Shown here: piece by piece, positions 22,685 to 40,742 of the stretch
How positions within the stretch are numbered: the stretch's first letter is position 1
Layout: the number at the start of each line of letters is the position of its first letter
Source of the DNA: Nicotiana tabacum
Lineage: Eukaryota; Streptophyta; Magnoliopsida; Solanales; Solanaceae
DNA length: 64,000 bases
Direction of reading: 5' to 3'
Assembly (NCBI RefSeq): GCF_000715075.1
Contig: NC_134082.1
Span: 192,561,948 to 192,625,947, forward strand
Position numbers and translations under genes: made by a program
Notes under the pieces: generated by a model
Seen by the model: the letters and a program-made list of their open reading frames with translations, nothing else
Told to the model about the DNA's origin: nothing
Database searches by the model: none

Positions 22685-23531
22685 TTCTTCAAAATAAATA
22701 AAGTTAGCCCTTTCTCCCTCCAGATTTGGCTATTTACACATTAATGATCAACATATTGGCATGTTTTCTCCAAATAATGCACAGATCGTGATTGTGCCCA
22801 TTGTGATTATGGAAATCCCGGTGGACTTTGGACAAGGCTTGTCTTAGCGAGTTATTACGCGGACATAGTTCTAACTCATACTAGGTTTTAGACATGATGC
22901 ATGCACAATTAATATTAGAGTGGGGGTTTCTAGGAGATTCTAGACCGGTACCCTCAAGCAGACAACTTGAGAGGGAAAGGCACAGAACCGTCGACTGCAT
23001 CGCTAATCGACTAGTTTTACCGCAAATAAGCCTTTCCAAATTTAAATGGTGATTTAGGAAGAGCACGGACACTCATCAAGTGCTGTTATGGTATTAATTA
23101 CACATGAGTGGAATATTATGTGGAGCATGCTTTATGCAAAGATAAAACAACATATTGTCAAATATTTTTGCATGTTAAAAGCAGTAAATGCAGTATTGAA
23201 TGAAATGTAAAGACAAAAAAAGAAAAATAAGGAAGAAGTTAGTTCGTGGAATGTGGAAATTGTAATAAAGTAGATAAGGGAGTGAGGGTGGGGAGAGACA
23301 TGATGTAGAAATTCTTAAAAAATGTCTAAAGGAAAGCGCGTGTTATGACCAAATTAAGCAGAGATTTGCATACGAGTTCAAATAAAGGGAAAACAGGGAA
23401 AAGGGTGTATAGGTAGCAATAAAGGGAAACAAGAGTGGGATATTCATATAACAACAAAGATAATGAAGACATACTTATCAGAGAAGACTAATTCATATAG
23501 TCCAAGTTCACCGATGGTAAGAGCCTAAAAA
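22685..23531 (-). other. Ogre-3 5' leader
   Basis: Non-coding. It contains the leader hairpin at 22953-22971 (CTCAAG, loop TTGTCTG, CTTGAG) followed by GGTCTAGAA, as in the other two Ogre copies. I did not find boundary motif copy A here. Confidence 0.68.
22953..22971 (-). promoter_or_regulatory. Leader hairpin of Ogre-3
   Basis: A perfect 6-bp stem CTCAAG/CTTGAG with a 7-nt loop. Compared with Ogre-1, the fourth pair has changed from G-C to A-U and the second from U-G to U-A, so pairing is kept while the bases differ. Confidence 0.72.
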
Positions 23532-23549
23532 TCCCAAGCAGAGTCGCCA
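23532..23549 (-). other. Primer binding site of Ogre-3
   Basis: The minus strand reads TGGCGACTCTGCTTGGGA, three bases from the LTR end at 23553. It is the same tRNA-Arg-type site as in Ogre-1 and Ogre-2, with one extra T. Confidence 0.8.
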
Positions 23550-23552
23550 TGC

Positions 23553-28990
<5,438 letters not shown>

Positions 28991-30151
28991 TAAGTTAAAA
29001 TACAGTTGTAAAATACAAAAGAAACAGGAAATGGGGGGAATAGGACTACAACTCTTGAAACAACCGAAATTAACTAAAGATCATCATGAGATGAGAGCCG
29101 AAAATAAAAAGCGAATTCTCTGTCTCTTTGGAGAGTGAATGTGCTGATTTTTACGTGTGTGTGTGTGAGGAGTATCATCTCCCTTATATAGAGTGTAGGT
29201 GTGCAATATATATGAAATGAAAGAGAATAAAGGAATCTGCCAGCATTCTCTTAAAATTAAGAAAATAACATCTTTTGTAACCATAAATGGACAGTTGTTC
29301 CTGTTTCCAGATATTTCTTTTATTTCGTAACCCATAGCTTCTGAAAATCACTTTTTACCCCAAAATCTGACATAATTCTTTCACTTTTATTGCATTTCCA
29401 CCCCTCTTCTAGAGATTTTCTGAGTAACCACTCGGATTCCCTAATTTCTCTATCTCATTTGCTCCCCCCCTAAAGTTTTTGTTTATTACCAAACCAACCC
29501 AAGAGAATTACATGGATTATGACCAAAAAAAGATATGAAAAAACCACCAACTATTTGATAAATAAACCTGCCTCAATGTCTAATTAATTCACAATTAATT
29601 AAATAGACAACTTATGCAATTAAACCAATAATCCTAAAATTAAACTACGAATTAATAAAACAATTCAAACATGCCAACAGAAATTAACTAAACTTGTTTT
29701 CAATAATAAAGAAAAACAAACCATTAATTACCTCAAATGATCATGCAATTGAAATAAAAATTAAGTCATACAAACACATAATCAAATTAAATCCTAATAT
29801 ACTAAAAGGTAAAAGAAAACAGATTAACACTTATGAAGCATAAAAAATAGAAGATTACCTAAATATAGAGGTAGACTCGGCAAATCCAAATTTCTTCGAA
29901 ATGGACCAAAAATGACGCTAATCAATTGTTCTCGCTGGGAATAATCAACTAGCATAGGTTTCAGTCAAATCGAGTCTTGAAATTTCAACCAAATTGAAAG
30001 AGGGAGGTACTAGGGTTTCTTTTTTTCTTTTTAGATCCAAAATCGGAGGAGTTTGGTGGGTTTTTGAGGAAAATTGATGGTAGATTAATGACGATGATAA
30101 GGTGAGGAGTATAAGGTGATATTTTGGATGGATTTGGTGACTTTTTGCCGC
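28991..30151. other. Unassigned AT-rich stretch
   Basis: No coding region or LTR terminus that I can support. It has a short TG-rich run at 29154-29168 and a TATATAGAG sequence at 29186. The 69-codon minus frame at 29945-30154 shows no recognised domain. If the proposed inversion is right, 30151 is one of its two breakpoints. Confidence 0.5.
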
Positions 30152-30310
30152 CATGGGTTAATCAATATTGTGCACATAGGAAGCAATGAGCAACCAACTG
30201 ACATTTTAACAAAGGCATTAGGACACCAACAACATGCAATTCTGGTCTCCAAGTTGGGAATGAAAAACATTTTTCATTCTCAACTTGAGGGAGAGTGTAG
30301 AAATTATTAG
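30152..30310 (+). pseudogene. Copia RNase H C-terminal end, split from its body
   Basis: The plus strand encodes HGLINIVHIGSNEQPTDIL and on to KLGMKNIF and LEGECRN, the usual last 50 residues of a Ty1/Copia polyprotein, then a polypurine tract (AACTTGAGGGAGAG) and an LTR. It begins abruptly, at the very residue after which the minus-strand Copia body at 33095 breaks off. The two are likely halves of one element separated by an inversion. Confidence 0.8.
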
Positions 30311-30538
30311 CTTAGTATAGTTCTACTTAAAGCTATTTAACTAGTACTGTTCTAGAAGGTGTAGATAAGTAGTTAGTTGATAGTTAAGTGTAGAAGGTCG
30401 ATTATTTTGTTATATTAGGTGTGTACAGTATTTTCATTTTATCTGTTAAGAAAATAAGCTGAACAGTTTCTATCTCTATCTCTTCTCTTCTTCTTCTCTC
30501 TTTATCTCTGTTCTCGATCCATATAAGAAGCTCAGACA
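30296..30538 (+). repeat. Copia LTR (243 bp)
   Basis: It starts TGTAGAAATTATTAGC right after the polypurine tract and ends AAGCTCAGACA. A pyrimidine-rich stretch of TCTTC units lies near its end. It is flanked on the left by the end of pol and on the right by a gag-like start, so it may be an LTR shared by two tandem copies. Confidence 0.75.
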
Positions 30539-30569
30539 TGGCAGACTAGGCTTGATTTGAGCAGTTCAT

Positions 30570-30764
30570 GTGCCCCATGATTTAAGCTATGAATCAGCCC
30601 TGGTCAGTAAGTCCATTAATCAAGTACATAATGAATATAGTGCGAGTCACATACTTCACAAAAAAACGGAGATGGATTTGGTGTTCAAGATCGAGAAACT
30701 CGACAACAAATCTTATCTTCCTTGGTTGAAACTCTTCCTCTCAAATGAGAGAAATAGTAAATAA
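30570..30764 (+). pseudogene. Copia gag N-terminal fragment
   Basis: A 64-codon frame ends in VFKIEKLDNKSYLPWLKLFL, the start of a Copia gag (UBN2-like) domain, then stops. It follows the LTR after about 30 nt. No clear initiator-Met tRNA primer site is seen in between. Confidence 0.55.
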
Positions 30765-31180
30765 ATTAGTTCAAGTATTCAAAGAAAAACAAGTTATGTT
30801 AGAGTTAACTTTCTACTGCTACAAGAGAAAAGGTGTTTGTATGCCAATTCCTACAAGTGATTGCTTTATGGTTTGGGCTACTTTTCATTTTACTATTAGT
30901 ACGTAATTGACTTGCGAACACTCAACACCTCTTTCCTTTAAAAATATAAAAGAGAGAACTGTAGTGATACAAAGTTAATCGTGAAATATTGAGAAAATTG
31001 GATCAATATATTCTTTTCTTTTTGTTGGTAGCATTGAAGATTATATTGATCGCTAATATGCATGGTAACATAATTCAAGGCTAATATATTCTTACATTGC
31101 CTAAACATTATGTGTTATCACCAATGACTTATTCGACTTGTTCCGTTGTGTACTATAATTTATTTCCCTCTATAAATAGT
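30765..31180. other. No feature seen
   Basis: AT-rich sequence between the Copia gag fragment and the Athila-2 LTR. A TATAAATAG just before 31180 is the bases next to the LTR end and need not be a promoter. Confidence 0.5.
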
Positions 31181-31876
31181 TGTTGCGACCAAATACACTC
31201 ACACAAGTATACGTGGTCGTCAAGTAATAAAGTCAAACTCGTCAATTTAAACATCAAACGACAAAATTCATGTAGCATGACCCTAGAAGAATGAGTTTAG
31301 CCATGCATCTCATGGTAGCAATATCAGATAATTCCCAATAACACATAAAATTCAATAAAAGAAGGAAAATGTAAAAACTCAAGACGAATTTCGTAGTTTT
31401 CAAACTTTGTGATGGCTTTTCTCTGCTTTCCCGTGTGGTAGATGACCTAAAAGGGGCGTTTTTGGCTTATATATTGTGTACAAAAGTTGTGGGTCAAAGT
31501 TTTCTTTTTCCTAATACGACTCAAATTCAGGGATTGATGCTGGGGTGGATGCTTCGCATGCGCCTCAGCTTCAACTTCTCATCTCTGTTGTGTCAGGTGC
31601 GGATGCTAAGGCGGATGCCTTCTCCAGACTTCACTACCAAAGGTTCACCAAATATATTTTTTTCTAGGTTGGACGCGACGCATCCACCCTCTTCTTCTAT
31701 AGATGGAGTACCTTTTCTTCATATTTTTTCGCTTCAAACATCCTAAATCATAACACACAACGTAATTAGTCATAAAATCAATAAATGTTGAGCATTTTAA
31801 AGATAAAATAGAACCAAAAAGCAAATAAAACATGAGTAAAGTAACATTATAACATATAGGAATATGCCCAATATCA
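31181..31876 (-). repeat. Athila-like 3' LTR (Athila-2, 696 bp)
   Basis: On the minus strand it starts TGATATTGGGC after a G-rich polypurine tract (AAGTGTGGGGTGG) and ends GGTCGCAACA at 31181. A TATA box (TATATAAG) lies at 31474-31465. Upstream of it, 31548-31690 holds a CpG-rich cluster (GCGGATGC, GCATGCGCC, GACGCGACGC). The polypurine tract and 3' UTR are like those of Athila-1. Confidence 0.78.
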
Positions 31877-33094
31877 CCACCCCACACTTAAACTATTGTT
31901 CGTCCTCGAGAAAAGTATAATTAACCTACAACATATTGAAAAAAATTAAGCTTATCGCTATCAAGCCACACATTTCAATTAACTTCAAGCACCCATAACT
32001 TTGGTTGATACCAACAATTAGCCCCTTGCATATGCATTTTCTAACTTTCTTCTCCATATTATAAACAAGCCAAGAACAATAGTGAACAGTTCAAAATAAT
32101 CAAATAGAAACTTCGGGACATCTCAACATCAAAAACTGACTCTCTAGCATAACTACTTTCAGGCCAACTTACTCACTCTGACCGAAGAGCTTAATAAAGT
32201 CACATATTCATCATGAAACATGTGCCCTCACTACAAAATGAAGTGAGATAGTCCACACACTCAAATAAAATTGAACGTAATTTAGGGACTTCAGACAATA
32301 GAAGAACTCACTCACTCTCTGAAAGAAGTTCACATGCACATAAACCCATATGCTTGCCCATTATGTAAATCTCTACTAATGTAGGCATGCTCAGTCTAAA
32401 ATCAATTAGGGATTTATCATGGTTGTAATGTCAAGTAATCACTTCAAGCGCAACTTTCTTCAACCCCACTTCAATTTCACCACAATATCACCCCAAATAT
32501 ATCCCACTTTCTTTAAGTACTACTTCAAGTAATCTATATTCTTTTTTTCCACTAGTGGTGAATTATTTTACAAAATAAGTGCACCTTTCTCCCTTTCATT
32601 GGTTTCACTCAAAAGCAACCCAAATCCCCTACTTACTTCCTTTAGCACTTATTTCACAATTAAAGTGCCTTAAGAGGTACTTGGATCAAAAGTCTCAATT
32701 AAGAACAAAAGGGTATAAGCTTGTACTATGAGCACCAAATAAAAGGTCTGCAGGCTCAAATAGCTAACTAGAGATGCTTTTATTTGTGGTATATTAAAAT
32801 TCAAAAGGATTAAAGAAGGCCTAAAATCATATTTCAAACCGAGCAAAACCTAGAATTTCGCTTCAACTCACATGCAGAGCAAGTTCTAGACACAAATGTA
32901 CTACATGAATCTACATAAAATCTCACTACACAATGGCACATGATTCAATTAGGATGGCTACATTCCAACTTTCAATTAAAGCAAGTACAGAGTTAAGCCA
33001 CAAATTTAATGCACAAGGCACAACAATTAGCACATGAGTCAAAAAAATGAGCCTAAGCGTTACAAAAACTATTCTTCAAACGACACGACTGATC
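31877..33094 (-). other. Athila-2 3' UTR, truncated
   Basis: Non-coding, with a CTCGAGGACGAACAATAG block next to the polypurine tract and CATATGCTTGCCC with ACTAATGTAGGC near 32348-32385. Both are shared with the Athila-1 3' UTR (55463 on and 55837-55873). It breaks off at 33094 against the Copia body, one of the two proposed inversion breakpoints. Confidence 0.65.
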
Positions 33095-36000
33095 TTGAAT
33101 CTTCTCCCTTATGAAATGGCAATCAATTTCTATAGGTTTTGTTCTTTCATAGTGGATGGAATTTGCTGTAATTTGTAACGCAACTTTGTTATCACAATAT
33201 TAGCTCCATAGGTTCTTTAATATCTACCATTAGCTCCTTCAGTAAACCGTTCAACCATGTCAACTCTGCCACTGTATGTGCCATACTTCTGTACCCGTCT
33301 TTAGCTAAGCTCCTCGAGATAGTAGTCTGCTTCTTTGCCTTCCATGAGATAAGAGAACTCCCCAACATGATATAGAAACCTGTAATTGACTTCCTATACA
33401 TAGGACATGATCCGCAATCTGAATCACAATATCCCTGAACTCTTTCTGTACTATTTCTTGACATGAGAAGTCCAAGTCCACGCTTATCCTTGATGTATCG
33501 CATAAAATGTAGTGCAGCTTCATAATAAGACTTCTTGGAGCATACATAAATTGGCTTAGATATTGCACTACATATGTAATGTCAGGTCTTGTGATTGTCA
33601 AATACAGAAGCTTGCCAACCAGTCTTTGAAAAGAACTCCTGTCCTCCAAGACACTGTCATCAGTGTTCCCATTCACAATCTTATCAAATTTTGTGCTTGT
33701 AAGTTTCAAGTTCTGTTCCATTGGAGTCTTCTCGGGCTTTGAACCTGAGAGTCCTGCCTCTGAGATCATCTCCAGGGAATACTTTTTCTAAGTCATAATG
33801 ATACCTTCTGCTGATCTAGCAATTTCAATTCCCATGAAGTATCTCAATTCTCCAAGATCTTTCAGTTTGAAGTTCTGATGTAAGGCTGCTTTTGATGTGT
33901 TAATCTACTCTTGATCATTTCCTATAACAAGTAAGTCATCTATATAGACAAGTACAAGAAGAAACTTTCCATTAGTTGTTTTAGTAAACAATGAGTAATT
34001 ATGCCTGCTTTAATGAAAGCCAGACTTGAAAAATGTTTGTGTTAGCTTCAAATTCCATTGCCTAAAGGCTTGCTTCAAGCCATAATAGGAATTGAGTAGT
34101 ATACACACCCTATACCCCCCCCCCCCGGCTACCAAATCCTTGAGGCATAGTCATCTAAACTTTTTCATGTAAATCTCCATCTAAAAAGGCATTATGTACA
34201 TCTATTTTGTAGATTGGCCATTTTCTAAGTGCAACAACTATTATAACAGTCCTCATTGTGGTCATTTTGGCCACATGTGAGAAGGTGTCATGAAAATCAA
34301 TCCCCTCATATTGGGTGAGAAGGAGACCTAATATTACCATAGCTACCAGTCTGGCCTTAAACGTTTCTATTATTCCATCAGTATTGTATATGGACTTTTC
34401 TAGGAGGAAAATTTGCTACTTCCCAAGTGTTGTTTTGTTCTAAGCTTCAATATCAAGTTTCATAGCTTTGATCCACTTGTCATCTTATGCTCATGGAAAA
34501 ATGAGGTTGGTTCAGTGTCAGAAGAAAAAGAATCTAGGTAGGATTGGAAAATATGAGAAAGATGAGAATAAGAAATGAATTGGTGTATAGGATAAAGAGA
34601 TGAACCCGAGGATGCACATAGTCAGTAAGCCATATAGGAGGTTTAGAGATCCTACATGACTTCCTGACAAGTACTAGGATCGTACTTGTGTATGAATCTA
34701 TATCATGAGTATCAAATGATGATTGAGCATGCAAAGAAGGAGCAGAAGAGGGAGAATGAGTAGGAGAGGAAGGAGAGTTAACAGGAGAATCAGAGAAAGT
34801 AGCAGGTGAGCCTGCTGGCTCATTGGAAAGGTCAAGTGTAGTGATTTCTGGTACAATATTGGTAGAAAGTTCTGGTTCTATGTTGGAAGAAGGAAAGATA
34901 TTTGGGACTGGGTGACTTTGGATCAGGGATAACTAAGAATCTGTGTTTAGGGTGCCTGAAAGGAAACATCCCTTCTTTGAAGACAACATCCCTACTAATT
35001 ATGAATTTGTTAGCAGAAATATCATATCCTTTTTATCCTTTTTGTGTTGGTGCATACCCCATGAAGAGCCCAAGAATAGATTTAGGACTAAACTTATCAT
35101 GGAAAACAGTCTTTGTGGCATAGCAAACGCACCCCATTGTTCTCATGTGGCAAAAGAAGGTGGTTTTCTAGGGAACATCTCATAGGGAGATTTTCCTTGT
35201 AGAACAGAACTAGGAAGTCTATTAATGATGTAGGTTTCTATTAGAATGCAATCACCCCAGAATTTTAAGGGTATATTGGCTGGGAATCTTAAAGGTCTTC
35301 GTATTTCAAGAAGGTGTTTGTGCTTTCTCTCCACAACTCCATTCTATTGTGGAGCGTGCAGACAACTACTTTGGTGAAATATTCCTTTGGACTTGAAGAG
35401 ATTAAAACAAAGAGTGTTGAAGAATTCAAGCCCATTGTCTGACCTCGCATATTTGACAGTACTACCAAATTGGTTTTCTACTAGTTGAAGAAAATCTTTC
35501 AAAACAACATACACATCACTCTTTATCACAAGAGAAAGGTCCATAGTATAGTCATCAACAAGAGTTAGGAAGTATTTGAAGTCATTATAAGTACATACTC
35601 AACAGGTTCCCCAAGCATTCATACGGACTAGTTCAAAAGAACAAACAAACTTAGAAGTACTAATGGGAAATGACAATCTAACTTGCCTAGCAAGAGGACA
35701 AACAAGACAATTGCAAGTAGATGGATTAGACAAGTACTTATTTATTTCAGGTATATTTAATAAGATTGTCATAGGGGCATGGTCCAGTCTTTGATGCCAC
35801 GGAAAGCTTGAGCTTAGCTGATGTGAGACTATCATACAGTTGGAAGAAGAAAAGGTAGTAGCAAGTTCTAAAGGATTGAAGATATAGAGGTCTTTTCTGA
35901 GTCTACCAATCCCATTCACTATGCCACTGGAGAGGTCTTGAAAGATACAAAAATCAGGATAAAAGTGGACAGAACTATTTAACTCTTTAGTGTATTTGGA

Positions 36001-36262
36001 GATAGACAACATGTTATATCTGAATTCAGGTACATAAAGCACACCATGAATGGTTTTTGAGATAAATAGATTGCAAGAACCAATGTTAGTTATTTTAATG
36101 CTATTACCTTTAGGCAAATATACTGAGGAAGATTTAGGCTCAAGTATTTGAGTGATACTTGATAAGAGATTCAAGGATGACACCGTATGATTTGAAGCAC
36201 CGGAATTAATAATCCAACAGCTTTGTTCAGTTAGTGATTTACCTGCCATGCTAGCAACTTCT
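33095..36262 (-). pseudogene. pol: Ty1/Copia polyprotein body: protease, integrase, RT, RNase H
   Basis: From right to left on the minus strand: protease core WIINSGASNH (36215, catalytic Asp replaced by Asn), GAG-pre-integrase WHQRLDH with zinc-finger Cys (35600-35820), integrase with RSDNGLEF (35425) and ERKHKHLLE (35330), RT fingers with EGIDFHDTFS (34305) and KIDVHNAFLDGD, a YIDD-type stretch near 33945, then RNase H up to [12 protein letters not shown] at 33095. There are many stops and shifts. The right end is cut by a Tekay-like LTR at 36263, so gag is missing. The left end is cut precisely where the plus-strand fragment at 30152 begins. Confidence 0.88.
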
Positions 36263-37001
36263 TGTCACAACCCAAACCTCATATGTCATGATGGCGCCTA
36301 TCGCAATACTAGGCAAGCCGACAACCACAATAAATCATACATTATTTAAGTTTGAAAATATGATAAAATAAGTTTAAGAGTAAAATCTCATAAATACTAA
36401 TACAAAAATATCGTGACTCAATACAATATTACCCCAAAATCCGGGTGTCACTGACTACATGAGCATCTATACAATAACATGGTCTGAAACACTCTAGGAA
36501 AATAGAAAAATATAATAAAAAATAGAAGATGAAGGATGAGAGTCAAGGTCCGTGGATGCCAAGGCAGCTACCTCAAAAATTTCTGAATTAATAAAGCTCC
36601 AAAACCATCAACCACCGTACCCAAAAGTACCTGGATAGGTACACAAAGTGCATAGTGTTGTATGAATACAACCGACACAATATACTCAATAAGTAACAAG
36701 ACTAACCTTGGGCTGAAAGCAGTGACGAGCTCAACAGGTACAGTCCAAATATAGAAATAACAGTACAGAATGTAGACATGCTTTCAAGTTCAACAGTTAA
36801 GCTCAAACAGGTAAAATATGCCACGTGTAACTGAAATGAGGAATGATACATCTCGATATCTACATGCCAATTGTAATGCAGAACAATGATGAAATCATGT
36901 GCATACTCTCAGAGTAGAAATCACTCAGTCTTCCCATTCACTCAATTCTCACAGTTACTCAATCCTCACAGTCACTCAATCCTCACAGTCAGTCAATCCT
37001 C
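36263..37001 (-). repeat. Tekay/Del-like LTR fragment cut by Ogre-2
   Basis: Starts TGTCACAACCC and ATGATGGCGCC at 36263, the (reverse) end of Tekay-type LTRs of Solanaceae by memory. No primer site complement lies on its left, so this is a 3' LTR end or a solo LTR inserted in the Copia element. It is interrupted at 37001 by the Ogre-2 LTR. Confidence 0.65.
36926..37001 (+). repeat. 16-bp tandem repeat at the Ogre-2 insertion edge
   Basis: Units of CACTCAATCCTCACAGT type recur about five times with few changes. Ogre-2 begins directly after the last, incomplete unit. Confidence 0.85.
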
Positions 37002-40000
37002 TGTGAGCACGTGATTTTTGCCGCACATGAATTACTCCTACAGAATTCCAAAAATTAGATTTTTCCTTTTAATTATTTGTTATTTTAGGAATTATTGTAG
37101 AATTCTTTTAATTATTTGCATTCCTTGCGTGCATGTTTAATTTTAGTTAATTCATGAAAAATACAAAAATACATTGCATTTTCATCTAGGATTTAATTTT
37201 AAATTTTTTTAGATTAACTAGTAAATTAGTTTGTTTTACAAAAATGAAAAAATCACAAAAAATAACTCATTTTTGCATTGTTAAATTTTAGCTTCGAATT
37301 TTGTAGTTTTCCTTTAATTAGGTAATTAATTAGTTGTTGTAAATATTATTTAAGTAATTAACCTAAGTTGGTAGTATAATTTGGGTTAGGAATTAATTTA
37401 GGTTTTATTTTTATTTTGTAAAAAGAAAAGGATGTGAAATTAAAAAGAAATTGAAAAGAAAAAGAAAAGGATTTAAGGAATAAGAATTTTGGGCTCTTTT
37501 AATTAATATCCCCAAGACCAATCAATTACACCCCTTAACCCGCTCAAAATCGGCCAAGAACCGCTCCCCTACCCGGTCTGCTTTTCTCTATGACCAAACG
37601 ACACCGTTTAGGTCTTTTAATCTGAACTCTTGATCTCCCTTGATCGAACGACTTGGAACTGGTCCCTCTAAAGTATATAATTATAATAAAACCCCCTACC
37701 CCCCTCTAACTCGTCTCTCTCACTTCACCTCTCCTTCAGAGGCTACCTCAAAACCCTAACGCCGCCCTTCCATCCTCTCCAAAGTTCCTGGTGCCGCCGC
37801 CTCTAATCACCCCCAAATCTACACCATGAAACCACCATGGCTCCCTATCCCCAATCTTTAACTGGTTTCCCTCGAGTCTTTCCAAAATTCTTCGAATCTT
37901 AAATCGAAGTTCTGAAACATAAAATCCCAAAATTCCAAAATCAGCAAGTTTAGTGAAGGTTGAGGCTGAAATTGACCTTATTCGTGTGTTTTCGTTTGAG
38001 AACACACGATTAAGGCCCATTCCATTCAAAATTGAAAAGCTCGAGGGTTAGTTTCAAGATGTTGTCCGCCTGGTTCTTAGGTATTTTCCGCTCCTTTTTC
38101 TTTCTTGCATTTTTCTTCTTCTTTTTCATTTAAATTCATCTTCATCTTTTCTCTGTCTCTTCTTTTCTTCTTCTTTGTTATGTTTTCGTTTTTAATCATT
38201 ATTCTGTTGTATAATTAGATTGAAAACAAATTTAGTTTATTTTGTTTTGGTTTTTATTATTTAGGTCTAATTAGTTCATTTTCCCTTTTTTTATTTTTGT
38301 TTCATTCTAAAAGGTTTTCTGGTTTACTCTGGTTAGCCCGTTAATTTGTGACCTTTGATTGTGATTCGATCTTGGGTTCTGAAATCAGAAGCCCAAGAAA
38401 GGGATTCAATCAGGGTCTTGCAAGCCCAAGTTTGGGTTGAACCATTGGGTCAAGTTAACCCATTTGGTTTCAGGGGTAAAAACAGGGGTCCTAAAGGTTA
38501 ATTTAGGAATTATAGGTGGGGGAATCTTATGTAACTGAATGGGAAATTTTCCTAGAAGGTGGGTTTGGGACTACTCTTAAAAAGCTAATTTTAAACTAAG
38601 GGACTAAACATCAAAAATTAAAATTCCAAAAGGATAAAATAGCTAAAATAAAACTCATTTCTGTTGCCCTAAGGCTTGCCTCTAAAGGCATAGTTTCTTC
38701 TTTAGCAAGTCAGATTTGGAGAGATCGAAAAATAAAAAAGAATTGAAAATGGCTGAATCTTCTTCTAAATACTAAAAATTGCTAGAGCTAGGCTAGGTTT
38801 TTGGTTCTTTGATTCCTATGAAGAGTTTATAATTCCTACAAAAAGGTTCCAAGGTCATGTATTTGATTTGAAAGGGTTCAAATTGATTTGAGGTTTTGGT
38901 TTAATCTGCTGGTTGTGCCACTGTTCCATTGTTGATACCTTACTGTTCTCATCTACTTCATTTTGAGTTCATTTCTTATTGTTGTGTTGTTGTAATCAGG
39001 TACTCCTCTAGACTTCATGGATATGTGAAATAAAGGGACTTGCAGCTAGGCCCTTGGGTCAAAACTTGTGTTATATCGCCTCTTCTGTTGCATGTTCTAT
39101 TCCTGCTTTAATTTCATGCTAATCTGTAATACATCCAGCCTACTTCATATAATTCATTTGTTGATTTCAACTGTTGTCTTTAAGTTCTATTTGTAAATCG
39201 GAAGAACACTATTATTAAGTCGATTTGGTTTGTAAATGGTGTGAGGTCCTGTTCATATGTATGGACTGTGGGGAACTAGTGTAGTAGAATTTCAGTAGAA
39301 TTTAAACCTATTTCAGACTTGTTTAACTTGTTGAAGTCAATGTTTGGTTGTAGGGATTTTGTTCGAATTTTGCTAAGGGGGTACATGTGGGTCTGGAAAC
39401 GAAAATACTCAATTGGAATACATGCTAGTAAACGCACCCTTTCAGCTGGAATCATGTTAGTTGCTTGGGATAGAAATTATGAATTATATTAGGCTTCAAA
39501 ATGACAAGGAGTTGTGTATAAGTTGTTGTTATATTTTCCTCATAGAATGGTATCAGAACATACGTTGCATTTTTTCTTTTTTGAATTGCAAAAGTTGCCA
39601 GTTGTTTGTTCCATCTTTAGGGTCTTTCATGAAAACTTAATTTGTCTTAATTAGTTGAAAAGAATCATAACTGGGCCTTCAGCATTGGACCAGTCATGCC
39701 AAACGATCCTTTCTGCCGATTTTGCCTGCATATTGGGCTTCATGAGAGCCCAGTAATGCCCAAAGCATTTATAGCTTGTTGATATTTAATCCATTAAAGC
39801 TTAGCTGGATTTTGGAGTTCGAATACCAAGGGCTTCCCTTTGAAGGGATTCGATTTGAATCCCTGTTTTTTCAGCATTTGTCTTAAATCGTATTTGGGCT
39901 CATTTTGGGCCCAAGCCTGAAAGCATTCGTGAAAAATGGGATTATTTAATATGATGTCTGTTGGTTGCTAATTAGGCTCAAACATTTAGCATAAAAAGTA

Positions 40001-40738
40001 ATTAGAATTCCTTTAAGCTTTCCTTAATCAACTAGACTCTTAAAATGGGTTTGAGGTGTGCCATACTAGCCAAATATACAATTTATGGCTCTTTTGTTAG
40101 AATAATTTGAGGCGTGTCGTGCCAAATAAAATCTCAAAACTCATGGCCCTCATTTAATTAATTTTAATCATTTTCATCGAGTGTGCCATTTAGTTTGAAC
40201 TTTCCATAGCCCTCGCAAACTTGAAAATGCGTAGTTGCTTTAGACACGTAATTCAAATTAATTTCCTTAAACTCGGGTGTGCATTTCATGTGACCTAAAT
40301 CCAAATCTCAACAACGTTAAATAAAATGTGTCGCGTGGTTCAAGAGGTGTTTTAGATAACGTTGAATATTCTTTAAAAATAATTAAAAGCGGTTTAAAAA
40401 GTTAAAATATACCATCGGCTAAAACATGTATTAAAATCAAATAATAAACCAATTGTAATAGTTTAAGCAATCGTGCTAGAACCACAGAATCCGGGGATGC
40501 CTAACACCTTCCCCCGGGTTAACAGAATTCCTTATTCAGAATTTCTGGTTTGCAGATTTCAAGAGGAAAGTCGAATTTTTCTTGATTTGGGATTCAAAAT
40601 AAACTGGTGACTTGGGACACCAATAAAATATTCCAAGTGGCGACTCTGATAATTAAATAATCCCATTTCGAATAACGTCACTTAAATTGGAAAAACTCCC
40701 TATATATACCTTTGGGTATGTAAAAAGGAGGTGTGACA
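37002..40738 (+). repeat. Ogre-2 5' LTR (3737 bp)
   Basis: Starts TGTGAGCACGTGATTTTTGCC, ends GAGGTGTGACA, followed by the primer site. Both ends match the Ogre-1 LTR, the middle is diverged. A TATA-like box TATATAA lies at 37674-37680 and an AAACCCTAA box at 37750. No credible gene, although a 93-codon antisense frame exists at 37748-38029. Confidence 0.93.
37983..38008. promoter_or_regulatory. Inverted repeat in Ogre-2 LTR
   Basis: CGTGTGTTTTC and GAGAACACACG around a 4-nt loop, an 11-bp stem with one mismatch. It lies at the same place relative to the LTR start as the stem in the Ogre-1 LTR. Confidence 0.72.
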
Positions 40739-40742
40739 GCTC

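Noticed and set aside
29945..30154. Small host gene (69 codons)
   Set aside because: No domain, no upstream promoter features, AT-rich context and adjacent to a proposed rearrangement breakpoint.
34118..34131. Run of about 14 C
   Set aside because: Simple homopolymer inside decayed Copia RT; no function suggested.
37748..38029. 93-codon antisense frame in the Ogre-2 LTR, and 74-codon antisense frames at 1404-1628 and 19573-19797
   Set aside because: The LTR DNA is homologous, but around the best-matching TTCGAGGGAAACC segment the frames differ, so a conserved antisense protein is not supported.
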